From Bacteroidetes bacterium OLB11 (GTDB taxonomy: Bacteria > Bacteroidota > Bacteroidia > Chitinophagales > Chitinophagaceae): a DNA stretch of 43,117 bases. Below, piece after piece: positions 7,791 to 16,205 of the stretch (within the stretch, counting starts at the first letter, position 1; each line of letters starts with the position of its first letter). The stretch is from contig LNFQ01000043.1 in NCBI GenBank assembly GCA_001567165.1, positions 1 to 43,117 on the forward strand. Direction: 5' to 3'. The notes beneath the pieces are model-generated. The model made no database searches, was not told the origin of the DNA, and was given only the letters and a program-made list of their open reading frames with translations. The translations under genes and the position numbers were made by a program.

Positions 7791-8597
7791 CTACAAAATT
7801 GAATGATTTTTTTGATATTCCATAGCATAATTCCAAAGTTGTGATGGCTCATTTCCAGCTAAAAAATCTTTGCAAGATTGCATATAATTTTGTGTAAATA
7901 ATTTTAATTTTTCGATGTCATCTTTTTGAAGTTGATTCGTTGAAATAGGCGGGAGAAAAATTGAACGGTTTTTACCAATACTGATTTTTAAAATATTAGA
8001 TGGATGAATGCGATTAGATGAGTCTTGAAAAAGAACAGGAAGCAACTCTACTTGTTGCATAATGGCTAATGAAAAGCATCCGTCTAGAAATGGCAACAAA
8101 TCATTTCTTGGCTCGTCGGGAAATGTACCCTCAGGAAAAATTAAAATTGAAATTCCACGCTCCAATTCTGCTTTCATTTTTCGAAAACTCAATGCTCTTG
8201 CTTTCAGTGAAGACCTATCAATACTGATACAAACTGTTTTAAAAATAGTCCCATAAACAGGTACATTTTCTAATTCTTTTTTACCTAAACTCTTAAAAAT
8301 TTTTGGCATAGCTGTATAAATATTCACGGCATCTAAATAGCTTGAATGATTGGGAATGATGATATAAGTTTTTGAGAAATCGACCTTTTTTCTAAATAGA
8401 TTGGTAGGAATCAGACCGGTTGTAAATAATAAAATATTTGCTGATAATTTCATTTGATGAAACATCCAAAAATCAATCACCTTTTGAGAAAAAAAAGATA
8501 CAATGAGCGTTATTGGAAATGCAATAAGTATAAGCGTTCCAAGGATTAAAACAAAATAGAGGAAGTGTACGAATTGAAATATTTTTTGGAATATCAA
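7791..8597 (-). CDS. plsC: 1-acyl-sn-glycerol-3-phosphate acyltransferase family (PlsC-like)
   Basis: A 268-residue membrane-bound acyltransferase that makes phosphatidic acid or a related lipid. The N-terminus holds one or two hydrophobic segments (residues 9-36). The catalytic HX4D motif is NHSSYLD (H84, D89) and the second block is FPEGTFPD (154-161), with a PVLFQDSS-type block near 188. The start is taken as TTG 8597; no ATG or GTG lies upstream in frame close to the homology. It sits 18 bases downstream of the DUF4836 gene and three bases before the PriA stub, all on the minus strand, so the three are likely one transcript. The acceptor lipid cannot be told apart from sequence. Confidence 0.88.
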   Translation of the reverse strand: MIFQKIFQFVHFLYFVLILGTLILIAFPITLIVSFFSQKVIDFWMFHQMKLSANILLFTTGLIPTNLFRKKVDFSKTYIIIPNHSSYLDAVNIYTAMPKIFKSLGKKELENVPVYGTIFKTVCISIDRSSLKARALSFRKMKAELERGISILIFPEGTFPDEPRNDLLPFLDGCFSLAIMQQVELLPVLFQDSSNRIHPSNILKISIGKNRSIFLPPISTNQLQKDDIEKLKLFTQNYMQSCKDFLAGNEPSQLWNYAMEYQKNHSIL

Positions 8598-8615
8598 AAT
8601 ATAAATTAAAACGAG

Positions 8616-10262
8616 TTAAACATTTAAAGTATCAATCATACTGGGTTGTGTTTGTTCCTTTTTATCTACAATTTTTTTGGCTTTCATAGCAAGGTTCAAT
8701 AGTTGAATCATCGCATTTTCATTTTTATTTTCAAAAAATAAATTGCCTTCAAAATGATTTGCATTTCCTTTCATTTTACCTCCATAAACAATTGCGTAAG
8801 TAAACAGTTTTTGAAACTCTTTCAACAAATCTTTATCCTCATCACTCATTGATTTTCCAGATATCATTTGTGAAATTTTTTGTAGATCTACATAAAACGT
8901 AATGGGGTTTGATTTTACTTTTGAATACACATTAGACGGCAGTAACTCAGTGTTATGTTGTTCATTAAAAAATTTCTTTGTGTTTTCAATTTTATTACTA
9001 TACACCAATTTTTGTTGATCAAACATCATCCCTCCTTCCGCATCGAGGCTTGATTTATAAACATCTCCATCCTTTGTGATTACATTTTGTTTCACTCCTG
9101 TTTGTAATATTTTTTGAAGTTTTGATGAATTATTTAAACTCATTGCATAATACAAGTCAAATTCAGGTGCATTATCAACAAGAGCGTTTTGTGCATTTTG
9201 GGCTTGCTCTTTCAAGTCTGTCACTGCGAAAAGCACATCTCCATTAAAGGTTTGAAACAAATCGTCTGACGTGAGTCCAGCACCAGCCAAAGCCAATGAC
9301 AGCAATCCTTCTAGCTTAAATTCTTTTAAAATATCTTGAAAAAGTTGAGGTTTTATACTGTAAGTCAAAAGTGCAGTGAGCGACTTTGATGGAATCGATT
9401 GAAGTAGAGATTCATCAAACTTATTATTGATATTTTTTTTATAAATAGAAGCAAGTTCTTTGCTGAAAAAGTAATCCATATCCATACCAACAGTACCTTT
9501 CTCAAAATCAAAACCAACTGCTAATGCTGCATCTTCGACAAATTTATCTTTCAAAAACATTTTAGTAGTTTGATCAATCATCGGTTCACTCATTCGATAA
9601 ATTTGTTCATAATTTAACCATACTGAAAAATCATGATCTGCTTTTTGTAATGCCATAAAATGAGGTAGTTCTTTGATTGAGTTCTTTGATTCTAAAATAT
9701 AAATTTCTTCTAATTTGTGTCTGTAATCTTCTGGTTGAAATGCAGTACTATCAGCGGTTGATAATATTTCAGAGTCTTTTTGAGTCAATATCGGTATCGC
9801 AATAAGTACTTCTTTATTCCAACTTACAAATAATTTATTTTCAACCGTTCCGTATCTAAATTTTGGGGCATCTTGAATTTGAATGTTAGGATAATTATTT
9901 TTAAGAAATGACTCGAATTTTTTTTGATCTTTCATCGCCATGGTGATATAAAGTTTTTTATTATCTGACTGCTCACCTAAATAATAAGCATACAAAACAG
10001 ACATGGGATCTAAACCAATATTGGATACATCTTTCAGTGCATTTTTGGAATTTTCATTTTTAAAATCTTTTTGCATTTCTTCAAAAAGTTCACTTCCTGT
10101 CAACAAATTCCAAATCATTTTTTTGCTAAGGTTATCCATATTAATCGAAAACACACCAACTGCATCTTTCGGGATATATTTTATATGGTTTGGCACTTTA
10201 TTACAAGAATATAAAATACCCATAAAGAAAGTGATAATGATCGTGTAATGTATCTTATTCAT
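8616..10262 (-). CDS. DUF4836-family lipoprotein
   Basis: A 548-residue lipoprotein, taken from ATG 10262 rather than an upstream TTG, because the signal sequence MNKIHYTIIITFFMGILYSC starts there and ends in a lipobox with Cys at residue 20. The mature part begins with VPNHIKYIPKDAVGVFSINM, the hallmark opening of the Bacteroidota DUF4836 family. Two similar halves with NxxxFYVDL-like and DVLFAV strands suggest a repeated fold. No catalytic residues are evident; a surface or periplasmic structural role is inference. A TAAATTTG -7 box lies about 30 bases upstream. It heads the minus-strand group with plsC and the PriA stub and is divergent from the small lipoprotein genes at 10387. Confidence 0.85.
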   Translation of the reverse strand: MNKIHYTIIITFFMGILYSCNKVPNHIKYIPKDAVGVFSINMDNLSKKMIWNLLTGSELFEEMQKDFKNENSKNALKDVSNIGLDPMSVLYAYYLGEQSDNKKLYITMAMKDQKKFESFLKNNYPNIQIQDAPKFRYGTVENKLFVSWNKEVLIAIPILTQKDSEILSTADSTAFQPEDYRHKLEEIYILESKNSIKELPHFMALQKADHDFSVWLNYEQIYRMSEPMIDQTTKMFLKDKFVEDAALAVGFDFEKGTVGMDMDYFFSKELASIYKKNINNKFDESLLQSIPSKSLTALLTYSIKPQLFQDILKEFKLEGLLSLALAGAGLTSDDLFQTFNGDVLFAVTDLKEQAQNAQNALVDNAPEFDLYYAMSLNNSSKLQKILQTGVKQNVITKDGDVYKSSLDAEGGMMFDQQKLVYSNKIENTKKFFNEQHNTELLPSNVYSKVKSNPITFYVDLQKISQMISGKSMSDEDKDLLKEFQKLFTYAIVYGGKMKGNANHFEGNLFFENKNENAMIQLLNLAMKAKKIVDKKEQTQPSMIDTLNV

Positions 10263-10339
10263 AATTATATAAAAATCGTTCAAATTTAATAAATAGTTCT
10301 GTTTTGATATAGTAAAAATAAAATGCTTTTGAAAAACTC

Positions 10340-10370
10340 CTTGCAAACATTAGCAACTTTATTATATTTG
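10340..10370 (+). promoter_or_regulatory. Promoter of the first small Cys-rich lipoprotein
   Basis: CTTG (10340-10343), 19 bases, then TATATTTG (10363-10370), 16 bases before the ATG at 10387. The -33 element lacks the first T of TTTG but the spacing is exact. Confidence 0.65.
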
Positions 10371-10386
10371 TGAAAAATATCATCAA

Positions 10387-10572
10387 ATGAGAAAACCATT
10401 ATTTTTACTATTAGGTATTGCCTTATTGTCTTTTTCTTCATGCAAAAAATATTTTACCTGCGAATGTGTAACAATCAATGGGAAATCGACTATTATCAGT
10501 TCAGATGGGAAACTTAAAAAAGCGGAAGCCAAAAAATGGTGTGAAATCAATGAATATTGCAAATTAAAATAG
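10387..10572 (+). CDS. Small Cys-rich lipoprotein (copy 1)
   Basis: A 61-residue protein with signal peptide MRKPLFLLLGIALLSFSSC (lipobox Cys 19), then a mature peptide of about 43 residues: KKYFTCECVTINGK, a charged middle with KLKKAEAKKWCE, and YCKLK at the end. Besides the lipid-anchored Cys there are four cysteines in a CxC...C...C pattern. The same pattern is found in the genes at 10653 and 31210. Four paired cysteines fit a disulfide-held or metal-binding mini-domain on the periplasmic or outer face of a membrane; this is inference. I know no named family for it. It has its own promoter and is followed by copy 2. Confidence 0.75.
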   Translation: MRKPLFLLLGIALLSFSSCKKYFTCECVTINGKSTIISSDGKLKKAEAKKWCEINEYCKLK

Positions 10573-10601
10573 GATTAACCCCAAAATACCCAATTATGGG
10601 T

Positions 10602-10632
10602 ATTGTGTTTAAATTTCACATTTTTACATTTG
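10602..10632 (+). promoter_or_regulatory. Promoter of the second small Cys-rich lipoprotein
   Basis: ATTG (10602-10605), 19 bases, TACATTTG (10625-10632), 20 bases before ATG 10653. It shows that copy 2 has its own start of transcription despite being only 80 bases after copy 1. Confidence 0.65.
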
Positions 10633-10652
10633 CATTAACAAAAATATATTTT

Positions 10653-10836
10653 ATGAAAAAAATTATCATTCTCGCAATTGCATTCGGAGCTTTTACTTTG
10701 ACTTCATGCAAAAAAAAATTGGACATGTGTTTGTACTGTTAATGGACAAACTTCAGAAACTAAATCAGGTGTTAAATTGTCTAAGAAATCTGCAAAAGCA
10801 TGGTGTGAAACTTCAGGATATTGCAAATTAAAATAA
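10653..10836 (+). CDS. Small Cys-rich lipoprotein (copy 2, frame broken in an A9 run)
   Basis: ATG 10653 begins MKKIIILAIAFGAFTLTSC, a lipoprotein signal with Cys 19. As written, the frame then runs into a stop at 10742. Removing one A from the A9 run at 10710-10718 gives KKNWTCVCTVNGQ, then KLSKKSAKAWCET, then GYCKLK and a stop at 10834-10836. This lines up over its whole length with copy 1 (TCxC, WCE, YCKLK), which makes the repair convincing. Repaired length is 60 residues. The break lies right after the lipid-anchoring Cys, so the uncorrected product would keep the signal and lose the Cys-rich domain. A terminator follows directly. Confidence 0.75.
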
Positions 10837-10852
10837 AAGCAATTAAGTTTTT

Positions 10853-10882
10853 AAAGGAGCTATTTTATAGCTCCTTTTTTTT
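10853..10882 (+). terminator. Rho-independent terminator after the lipoprotein pair
   Basis: AAAGGAGCTA (10853-10862) pairs with TAGCTCCTTT (10868-10877) around a five-base loop, followed by a T tract. It ends the transcript of the two Cys-rich lipoproteins. Confidence 0.88.
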
Positions 10883-11118
10883 ATATTAAATTTTTAGAAA
10901 TAAAAAGTTTCAGTCTTAAAAATTTTCAATTTTACAATTTCATGAGGGTTACATCTACTATAATAATGTTATCATTTGCTCTAGTATTATTTTGTAAATA
11001 GTCAAATGTTTTAATTGAATTTATCCCAATTGTATTTTATTATTAAATATTACAAGGATTCTAATTAAGTTATCTCTTTAAAAAAAGCAAGAAAAATCGT
11101 TGAATATTTATGCAAATT

Positions 11119-11493
11119 TTATTTATCAGCGATAAGCCAAATACCGAAATAGATAGCTAAAATACAAAGTGCCACACTTAAAACAATATAGATAATATTG
11201 GTAAGGTGAAAACCCGAATTTATCAATGTCAATGCCTCATTGCTAAAGGTGGAGAAGGTGCTAAAGCCTCCACAAAAACCAACTACCCAAAATAATCTCA
11301 TCTGAGCTGATATGAGTTGCTTATCATCTGCAAGTCCAACCATGATGCCAAGAATAAAACACGCCAAGACATTTACAATCAGAGTGCTAAAGGGAAAGTG
11401 AGTATTGTTAAATGTATTGATGAATTTTCCAAGACCAAACCTTGTAACTCCTCCGAGTCCGCTTCCTAAAAATATGTAAAAAAATTCTCTCAT
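11119..11493 (-). CDS. crcB: Fluoride ion channel CrcB/FluC
   Basis: A 124-residue four-helix membrane protein that works as a dual-topology dimer to export fluoride. Starting at ATG 11493 (MREFFYIFLGSGLGGVTRFG), it shows the family signatures GGVTRFGLG, TLIVNVLACFILG and GFCGGFSTFSTFSNE, the last carrying the Phe-box and Na+ site region. Length matches the family (about 120-130). An upstream extension of 18 residues in the same frame is not part of the family. No fluoride riboswitch could be recognised in the 100 bases upstream. It is a single gene, convergent with the lipoprotein pair. Confidence 0.93.
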   Translation of the reverse strand: MREFFYIFLGSGLGGVTRFGLGKFINTFNNTHFPFSTLIVNVLACFILGIMVGLADDKQLISAQMRLFWVVGFCGGFSTFSTFSNEALTLINSGFHLTNIIYIVLSVALCILAIYFGIWLIADK

Positions 11494-11819
11494 TTTTTTG
11501 TGTATTTCTGTGCTTCTAATTGATAAATAAAATCCACTTGATGCCATAAAAGATTTTTAAAAGAAACATTCCCACTTGCAATGAGCAATAAATTTTCTTT
11601 GAGAATCCTCCTATTCGAGTGAACATTTAAGCAGTGATAAAATAATCCATTTCATTTAATTGAGAAAAATTTTTTATAAAAAAAGAAATCGATTTTGGAT
11701 TTGAATAACCTGACATTACAAGCCTTCACATCTATCACATCACATGGAAAAGTTATAGAAAGTATTCTATTTTGATGAATGAATTTGTTTTTTCTTAAAT
11801 ATCTAAGCTATGGATGCCA
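11494..11819. other. Non-coding gap of about 325 bases
   Basis: Between crcB and the coiled-coil gene, both on the minus strand, I see no open frame of useful length, RNA gene or clear hairpin. It must hold the crcB promoter and the end of the coiled-coil transcript, but no full TTTG-N19-TAnnTTTG match stands out. Confidence 0.5.
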
Positions 11820-12692
11820 TTAAAGAGCATTTAATTTTCCTTGGAGTTCAGCGATATTTTTTTGTACATTTTCAATTTCTGATTTGATTTTAGATTGTTC
11901 TGTAATATTATCGTTGATTTTGTTGTTTACTTTGTCAAGGTCTTTGCTATAATTGGAATCATCACTCACTGCACTTTCATATTTTTTAGTCGCTTTTTTT
12001 ACAGCATCTTCTTGTTTACTGATTTCTTTTTTTAGCATTTCCATTTGGTCAACAGTTCCTGTTTTTTGTTTTACAAATTCAAGTGTTTTATTTTGGTTGT
12101 CCACTTCTGATTTTAAAGATGCAATTTTGGCTTTATTATCTCTTTGATTTGATTCGATTTTTGATTTATCTTTTGCAAGAGAACTAGCGTTTTTTAGTTG
12201 ATTTTTTCAAATCTTTTTCAAGACTTTTTTTTATTATCTTGTAGTTTTTGAATGTTGGCATTGTAACCAAAACTCAAGATGTCTTTTTTCATTGAAGCTA
12301 AATATTTTTTAGCATTTTCAAAAACTTGAGGATCAGTTTCGCTGCTCATAAAGTTTTCATAACCTTTAGATAAAAGCATTGCTACACTGCTTGAATTATT
12401 ATTTTTATCATCTACTTTAAAATAAACATCCATTTTTTCTCCATGTAATTCAGGAATGACAACTTCTTGATAAGTGATAAATCCATTTTTTACACTTCCT
12501 CCTTTAATTTTAGCAGAACTTAATTTTTTCTGGATAGCTGAGGTAGAAATATCTGCTGGCATTTCAAAATCCGTTGTAATTGCAGGTTGACTTTTTTTAT
12601 TAAATTCAACATTAGTTATTTCCACTCCTTGTGAAAATGATTGGAAGTAGCTAAAAAAATGTGACAGCCGCAAGTAATAGTATCTTTTTCAT
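11820..12692 (-). CDS. Exported coiled-coil protein of unknown function (three frame breaks)
   Basis: As written the gene is in pieces, but removing one base from each of three homopolymers gives one protein of about 289 residues. The breaks are at A7 12653-12659, inside the signal peptide that starts at ATG 12692 with MKKILLLAAVTFF; at T8 12225-12232; and at T6 12202-12207. The mature N-terminal domain (about 20-150) contains GVEITNVEFNKKSQPAI and HGEKMDVYFKVDD. The remaining part is a long charged coiled coil with regular hydrophobic spacing (KIESNQRDNKAKIASL, EMLKKEISKQEDAVKKA). No lipobox is present, so a periplasmic or surface location is likely. I do not recognise the family. It is divergent from the flippase gene. 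Confidence 0.7.
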
Positions 12693-12820
12693 AATTTATT
12701 TTTTTTACAAATTTATAATCTTATAAATAACTTGATGCTAAATAAATACTAATTTCAATTTGAGAGGCTAGTTTTATATGCTTTATTCTATTTTTACAAC
12801 GTATAAATAGAATTCTTAAA

Positions 12821-14320
12821 ATGAGTATTAAAAAATTAGCAGGTCAAACGATTTGGTATGGAATCCCAAGTATCGCAACACGTTTTTTAGGTTATATTTT
12901 AAACTTTTCTTTAATCTATCTCTACAAAGCCGTTGATACTGCTGATATTACTCAAATTTATGCCATCTTTCCTTTTTTGAATATTTTATTTACCTACGGA
13001 CTTGAAACGAGTTATTTTAAATTTGCTCAGCAAGAAGATAAATCAAAAGTTTACAATACTCTTTCAATTTCTATTTTACTCTCTACTATTTTTTTAACGA
13101 TTGCACTACTTGCATTGAAAGAGCCAATTATCAAAATGACAGCGATGGAAATGCACCCTGAGTTTGTTACTTATATGGCGATCATTGTTTTTCTAGATAC
13201 ACTCAATGCACTTCCTTTTGCAAAATTGCGACAAGAGGAGAGGCCTCGTAAATATGCATTGATAAAGTTTTTGGGGATATTAATCAATGTTCTTTTTGTA
13301 ATTTGGTATCTTGGAGTTTGTCCGAATATTGCTCGCAATAATCCAGATAGTTTTTTATTATTTGGCTATCGTGAAAATATCGGGATTGCCTATTATTTAA
13401 TTGGTGGAATTGTAGGAAGTGGGGTCACGTTGCTCATGTTATTGCCTCAGCTGCTTTGCATCCAATTTCAATTTGATAAGGAGATATGGAAGCAAGTGAT
13501 GGTTTACACCTTCCCTTTAATCATAGTGGGCTTAGGTGGAATGATAAATGATATGCTTAGTCGTTTAGTTTTTCAGCAAGTAAGCCCGCTGCCTGCATTA
13601 GAAGCCAAACATGAATTAGGAGTTTTTGCTGCAAACTATCGCTTGGCAGTGCTGATGACAATTTTCATTCAAATGTTTCGCTTAGCAGCAGAGCCTTTCT
13701 TTTTTAATCATTCTAAAAATAAAAATGCTCCTGAAACCTATGCCAATATTATGTTTTATTTTGTTTTGGCTAGTTGTTGTATGTTTTTAGGAATCAGCCT
13801 TTTCTTAGATGTGTTTAAAGTGATTATGACTTTAAAGTATAAGGAGTATGGCGAAGGGATTGAGATTGTTCCTATCTTGACAATGGGTGGTGTATTTTTG
13901 GGTATTTATTATAATCTGTCAATTTGGTATAAACTTACTAATAAAAATTGGTATGGAGCAGCCATAACACTAGGCGGAGCTTTGATTACGATTATTTTAA
14001 ATGTATTATGGATTCCAAAATATAGCTATGTAGGAAGTGCATGGGCTACATTTATCTGCTATTTATTTATGATGATTACAAGCTATTATTTTGGGCAAAA
14101 GCATTATCCTATTCCTTATCAAGTTTCTAAAATTTTAAAATATATAATTCTTTCAACTTTGATTGCAATTTTATCTCAATTCATCGGTTCTTATATTCCT
14201 TCTTTGTGGGTAAAAATCATTATCAATTTATTCTTGTTTTTTACATTTATACTAACGGTGTTGATTATTGATAAAGATAAATTTTCGACATTACCTGTTA
14301 TTGGAAAATATATCAAATAG
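12821..14320 (+). CDS. Oligosaccharide flippase family protein (Wzx-like, MOP superfamily)
   Basis: A 499-residue integral membrane protein with about 14 hydrophobic segments spread over its length. It begins MSIKKLAGQTIWYGIPSIATR, the usual start of Bacteroidota polysaccharide flippases. Conserved features include the loop with KLRQEERP near residue 137 and FPLIIVGLGGMINDMLSRL near 235. It probably moves an undecaprenyl-linked glycan across the inner membrane. No glycosyltransferase or polymerase genes are adjacent, so it is not part of a visible capsule or O-antigen cluster here; this solo arrangement is common for the subfamily. The frame is intact. Confidence 0.85.
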   Translation: MSIKKLAGQTIWYGIPSIATRFLGYILNFSLIYLYKAVDTADITQIYAIFPFLNILFTYGLETSYFKFAQQEDKSKVYNTLSISILLSTIFLTIALLALKEPIIKMTAMEMHPEFVTYMAIIVFLDTLNALPFAKLRQEERPRKYALIKFLGILINVLFVIWYLGVCPNIARNNPDSFLLFGYRENIGIAYYLIGGIVGSGVTLLMLLPQLLCIQFQFDKEIWKQVMVYTFPLIIVGLGGMINDMLSRLVFQQVSPLPALEAKHELGVFAANYRLAVLMTIFIQMFRLAAEPFFFNHSKNKNAPETYANIMFYFVLASCCMFLGISLFLDVFKVIMTLKYKEYGEGIEIVPILTMGGVFLGIYYNLSIWYKLTNKNWYGAAITLGGALITIILNVLWIPKYSYVGSAWATFICYLFMMITSYYFGQKHYPIPYQVSKILKYIILSTLIAILSQFIGSYIPSLWVKIIINLFLFFTFILTVLIIDKDKFSTLPVIGKYIK

Positions 14321-14341
14321 AGCATAAAAAAACCATTCTGA

Positions 14342-14710
14342 TTATTTACTAAATAGCATTTTGATTGCAATTAATATAAGCACTACACTAAATATTTTTT
14401 TTAGAATAGCCGGAGAAAGTTTGATTACCCAAGCAGAGCCAAAGTATCCACCAACCATAAAGGCCAATGCAATTACGATTGCATAATAAATATTGATATG
14501 ACCTGCTTTATAATAATTATAAGCAGCAAACAAACCAATGGGAGGCAGCATGATAGCTAAGCTCGTACCTTGAGCAGTATGTTGGTCAAGTTTTAAAAAA
14601 TAAATTAGAGCAGGTATTAAAATAATTCCACCTCCAATACCAATCATTCCACTAAAAACACCGGCTGTAAATCCTATTAAAATCAAGATAATTAAAGTTG
14701 TCATATTCAT
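14342..14710 (-). CDS. Sulfite exporter TauE/SafE-family half protein
   Basis: A 122-residue membrane protein with four hydrophobic segments and the family start GFTAGVFSGMIGIGGGIILIP (glycine-rich motif near 13-33), followed by QGTSLAIMLPP. Most TauE/SafE transporters are about 250 residues with two such repeats; this one has a single repeat, so it would need to act as a dimer or with another half. No second half lies nearby. The transported anion is unknown. The frame has clean ends, so it appears to be a naturally short form rather than a truncation. It is convergent with the flippase gene. Confidence 0.82.
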   Translation of the reverse strand: MNMTTLIILILIGFTAGVFSGMIGIGGGIILIPALIYFLKLDQHTAQGTSLAIMLPPIGLFAAYNYYKAGHINIYYAIVIALAFMVGGYFGSAWVIKLSPAILKKIFSVVLILIAIKMLFSK

Positions 14711-14822
14711 AATTTATTGTATAATGTTCTTCAAATTTAATAAGAACAAGGTATCTTTTTAAATAAAGTTTTAGTTTCCCTATTCTTTTTAATAATTTTG
14801 TAAATAGATTTAAAAGAATAAA

Positions 14823-16203
14823 ATGTCATCAAGTACACTAAAAAAAAATATTTCTCAATAAGAGTGAGGTCAAAGCGATGGATATGGAGCATAAACGCAA
14901 ACTGTCATTTAATATCCAAAAATATAGTGATGCTGTCGTGCGAGGGAAGACACAATTTAGCGATTTAGAAAGCGGAAGAAAAAAAGCTAAAAATATTAAA
15001 TGGAAAACAATTGAGAATTTAGATAAATACCTTTTGGAGTTTGAAAAACAATTTATTGAAAATGGGGGGCATGTAATTTGGGCAAGAGATGGAAAAGAGG
15101 CAAACGAAGCTGTGTTGGAAATTTGTAAAAAGCACAACACCACACAAGTTGTCAAAAGTAAAAGCATGGTCACTGAAGAGATACATTTAAATGATTTCCT
15201 GGAGAAAAACCAAATAGAAAGTGTAGAAACTGACTTGGGAGAATATATTCAGCAATTAGATGGTGAGCCACCTTATCATATCGTGACTCCTGCTATGCAC
15301 AAAAGCAAAGAAGATGTTGCTAAATTGTTTCATGAAAAATTAGGTGTAGAGCCTCATTTGACACCAAATGAGCTTACTCTTGTCGCAAGAAAAAATTTGA
15401 GAGAAAAATATGTTACAGCTCAGGTGGGTGTAACTGGAGGTAATTTTTTATTAGCTGACATAGGAGGTGTTTGTGTGACAGAAAATGAAGGGAATGGTCG
15501 CTTGACAACTTCCTTCCCAAAAGTGCACATTGCAATTGTTGGAATCGAAAAATTAATTCCGAGTATTGAAGATTTAAACTTGTATTGGCCACTATTAGCA
15601 ACCTATGGCACCGGTCAAAAAATTACTGTTTATAATAGCATCTTTACAGGTCCTAAAAAACAAAATGAAATAGACGGGCCTCAAGAAATGTATGTTATTT
15701 TGCTTGACAATGGTCGCACGAATTTAATAAAAGATGTCAACACAAGAGAAGCGATGTATTGTATTCGTTGTGGAGCTTGTTTAAATGTATGTCCTGTTTA
15801 TAAAAATATTGGTGGGCACACTTATGGTGCAACTTATAGCGGACCTATCGGGTCTGTGATTACGCCTCATCTGAAAGATTTTAAAGAGAATGTGCATCTG
15901 AGTTATGCATCCTCACTTTGTGGAGCATGCACAGAAACATGTCCTGTCAAAATCAATATCCATGGGATGTTGCATTATAATAGAACCTTAACAGTGAAAA
16001 AAAATATTGCCGATTTTTCTGAATCAACTTCATGGAAAATGTGGAGGTTAGCAATGACTCATCGCAAACTGATAGACCTTGCAAGTGATAAAATGAAATC
16101 AAAAGTGGTGAACGTCCTTTTTAAAGAAAGTTGGGTAAAAAGAAGAGCAGAAATCAACTTTAATAAGTCTTTCAAGCAATTATTTGCGGAACGCCATAAA
16201 TAA
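14823..16203 (+). CDS. lutB: LutB-type iron-sulfur protein (lactate utilisation), frame broken at the N-terminus
   Basis: About 459 residues when repaired. LutB forms part of the LutABC L-lactate oxidation complex. The frame from the internal ATG 14878 is intact, but the family N-terminus lies upstream: ATG 14823 reads MSSSTLKK and joins to IFLNKSEVKAMDMEHKRKL if one A is removed from the A9 run at 14840-14848. The LUD domain fills about 60-300 (VTGGNFLLADIGG, LTTSFPKVHIAIVG). Two 4Fe-4S clusters are bound by CIRCGACLNVCP and CGACTETCP. The helical C-terminus ends FKQLFAERHK. A TAATTTTG -7 box is at 14793-14800. lutA and lutC are not adjacent; the next gene, three bases on, is unrelated in function. 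Confidence 0.88.
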
Positions 16204-16205
16204 CA

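Noticed and set aside
10939..10998. Short ORF MRVTSTIIMLSFALVLFCK resembling another lipoprotein signal
   Set aside because: It stops after 19 residues and no adjoining frame continues with Cys-rich sequence, so it cannot be supported as a fourth copy.
11494..11600. Possible fluoride riboswitch upstream of crcB
   Set aside because: The minus-strand leader has a GGCATCAAGTGG stretch, but it lacks the conserved GGNGATGGNGTTCNCC opening and matching pseudoknot elements.
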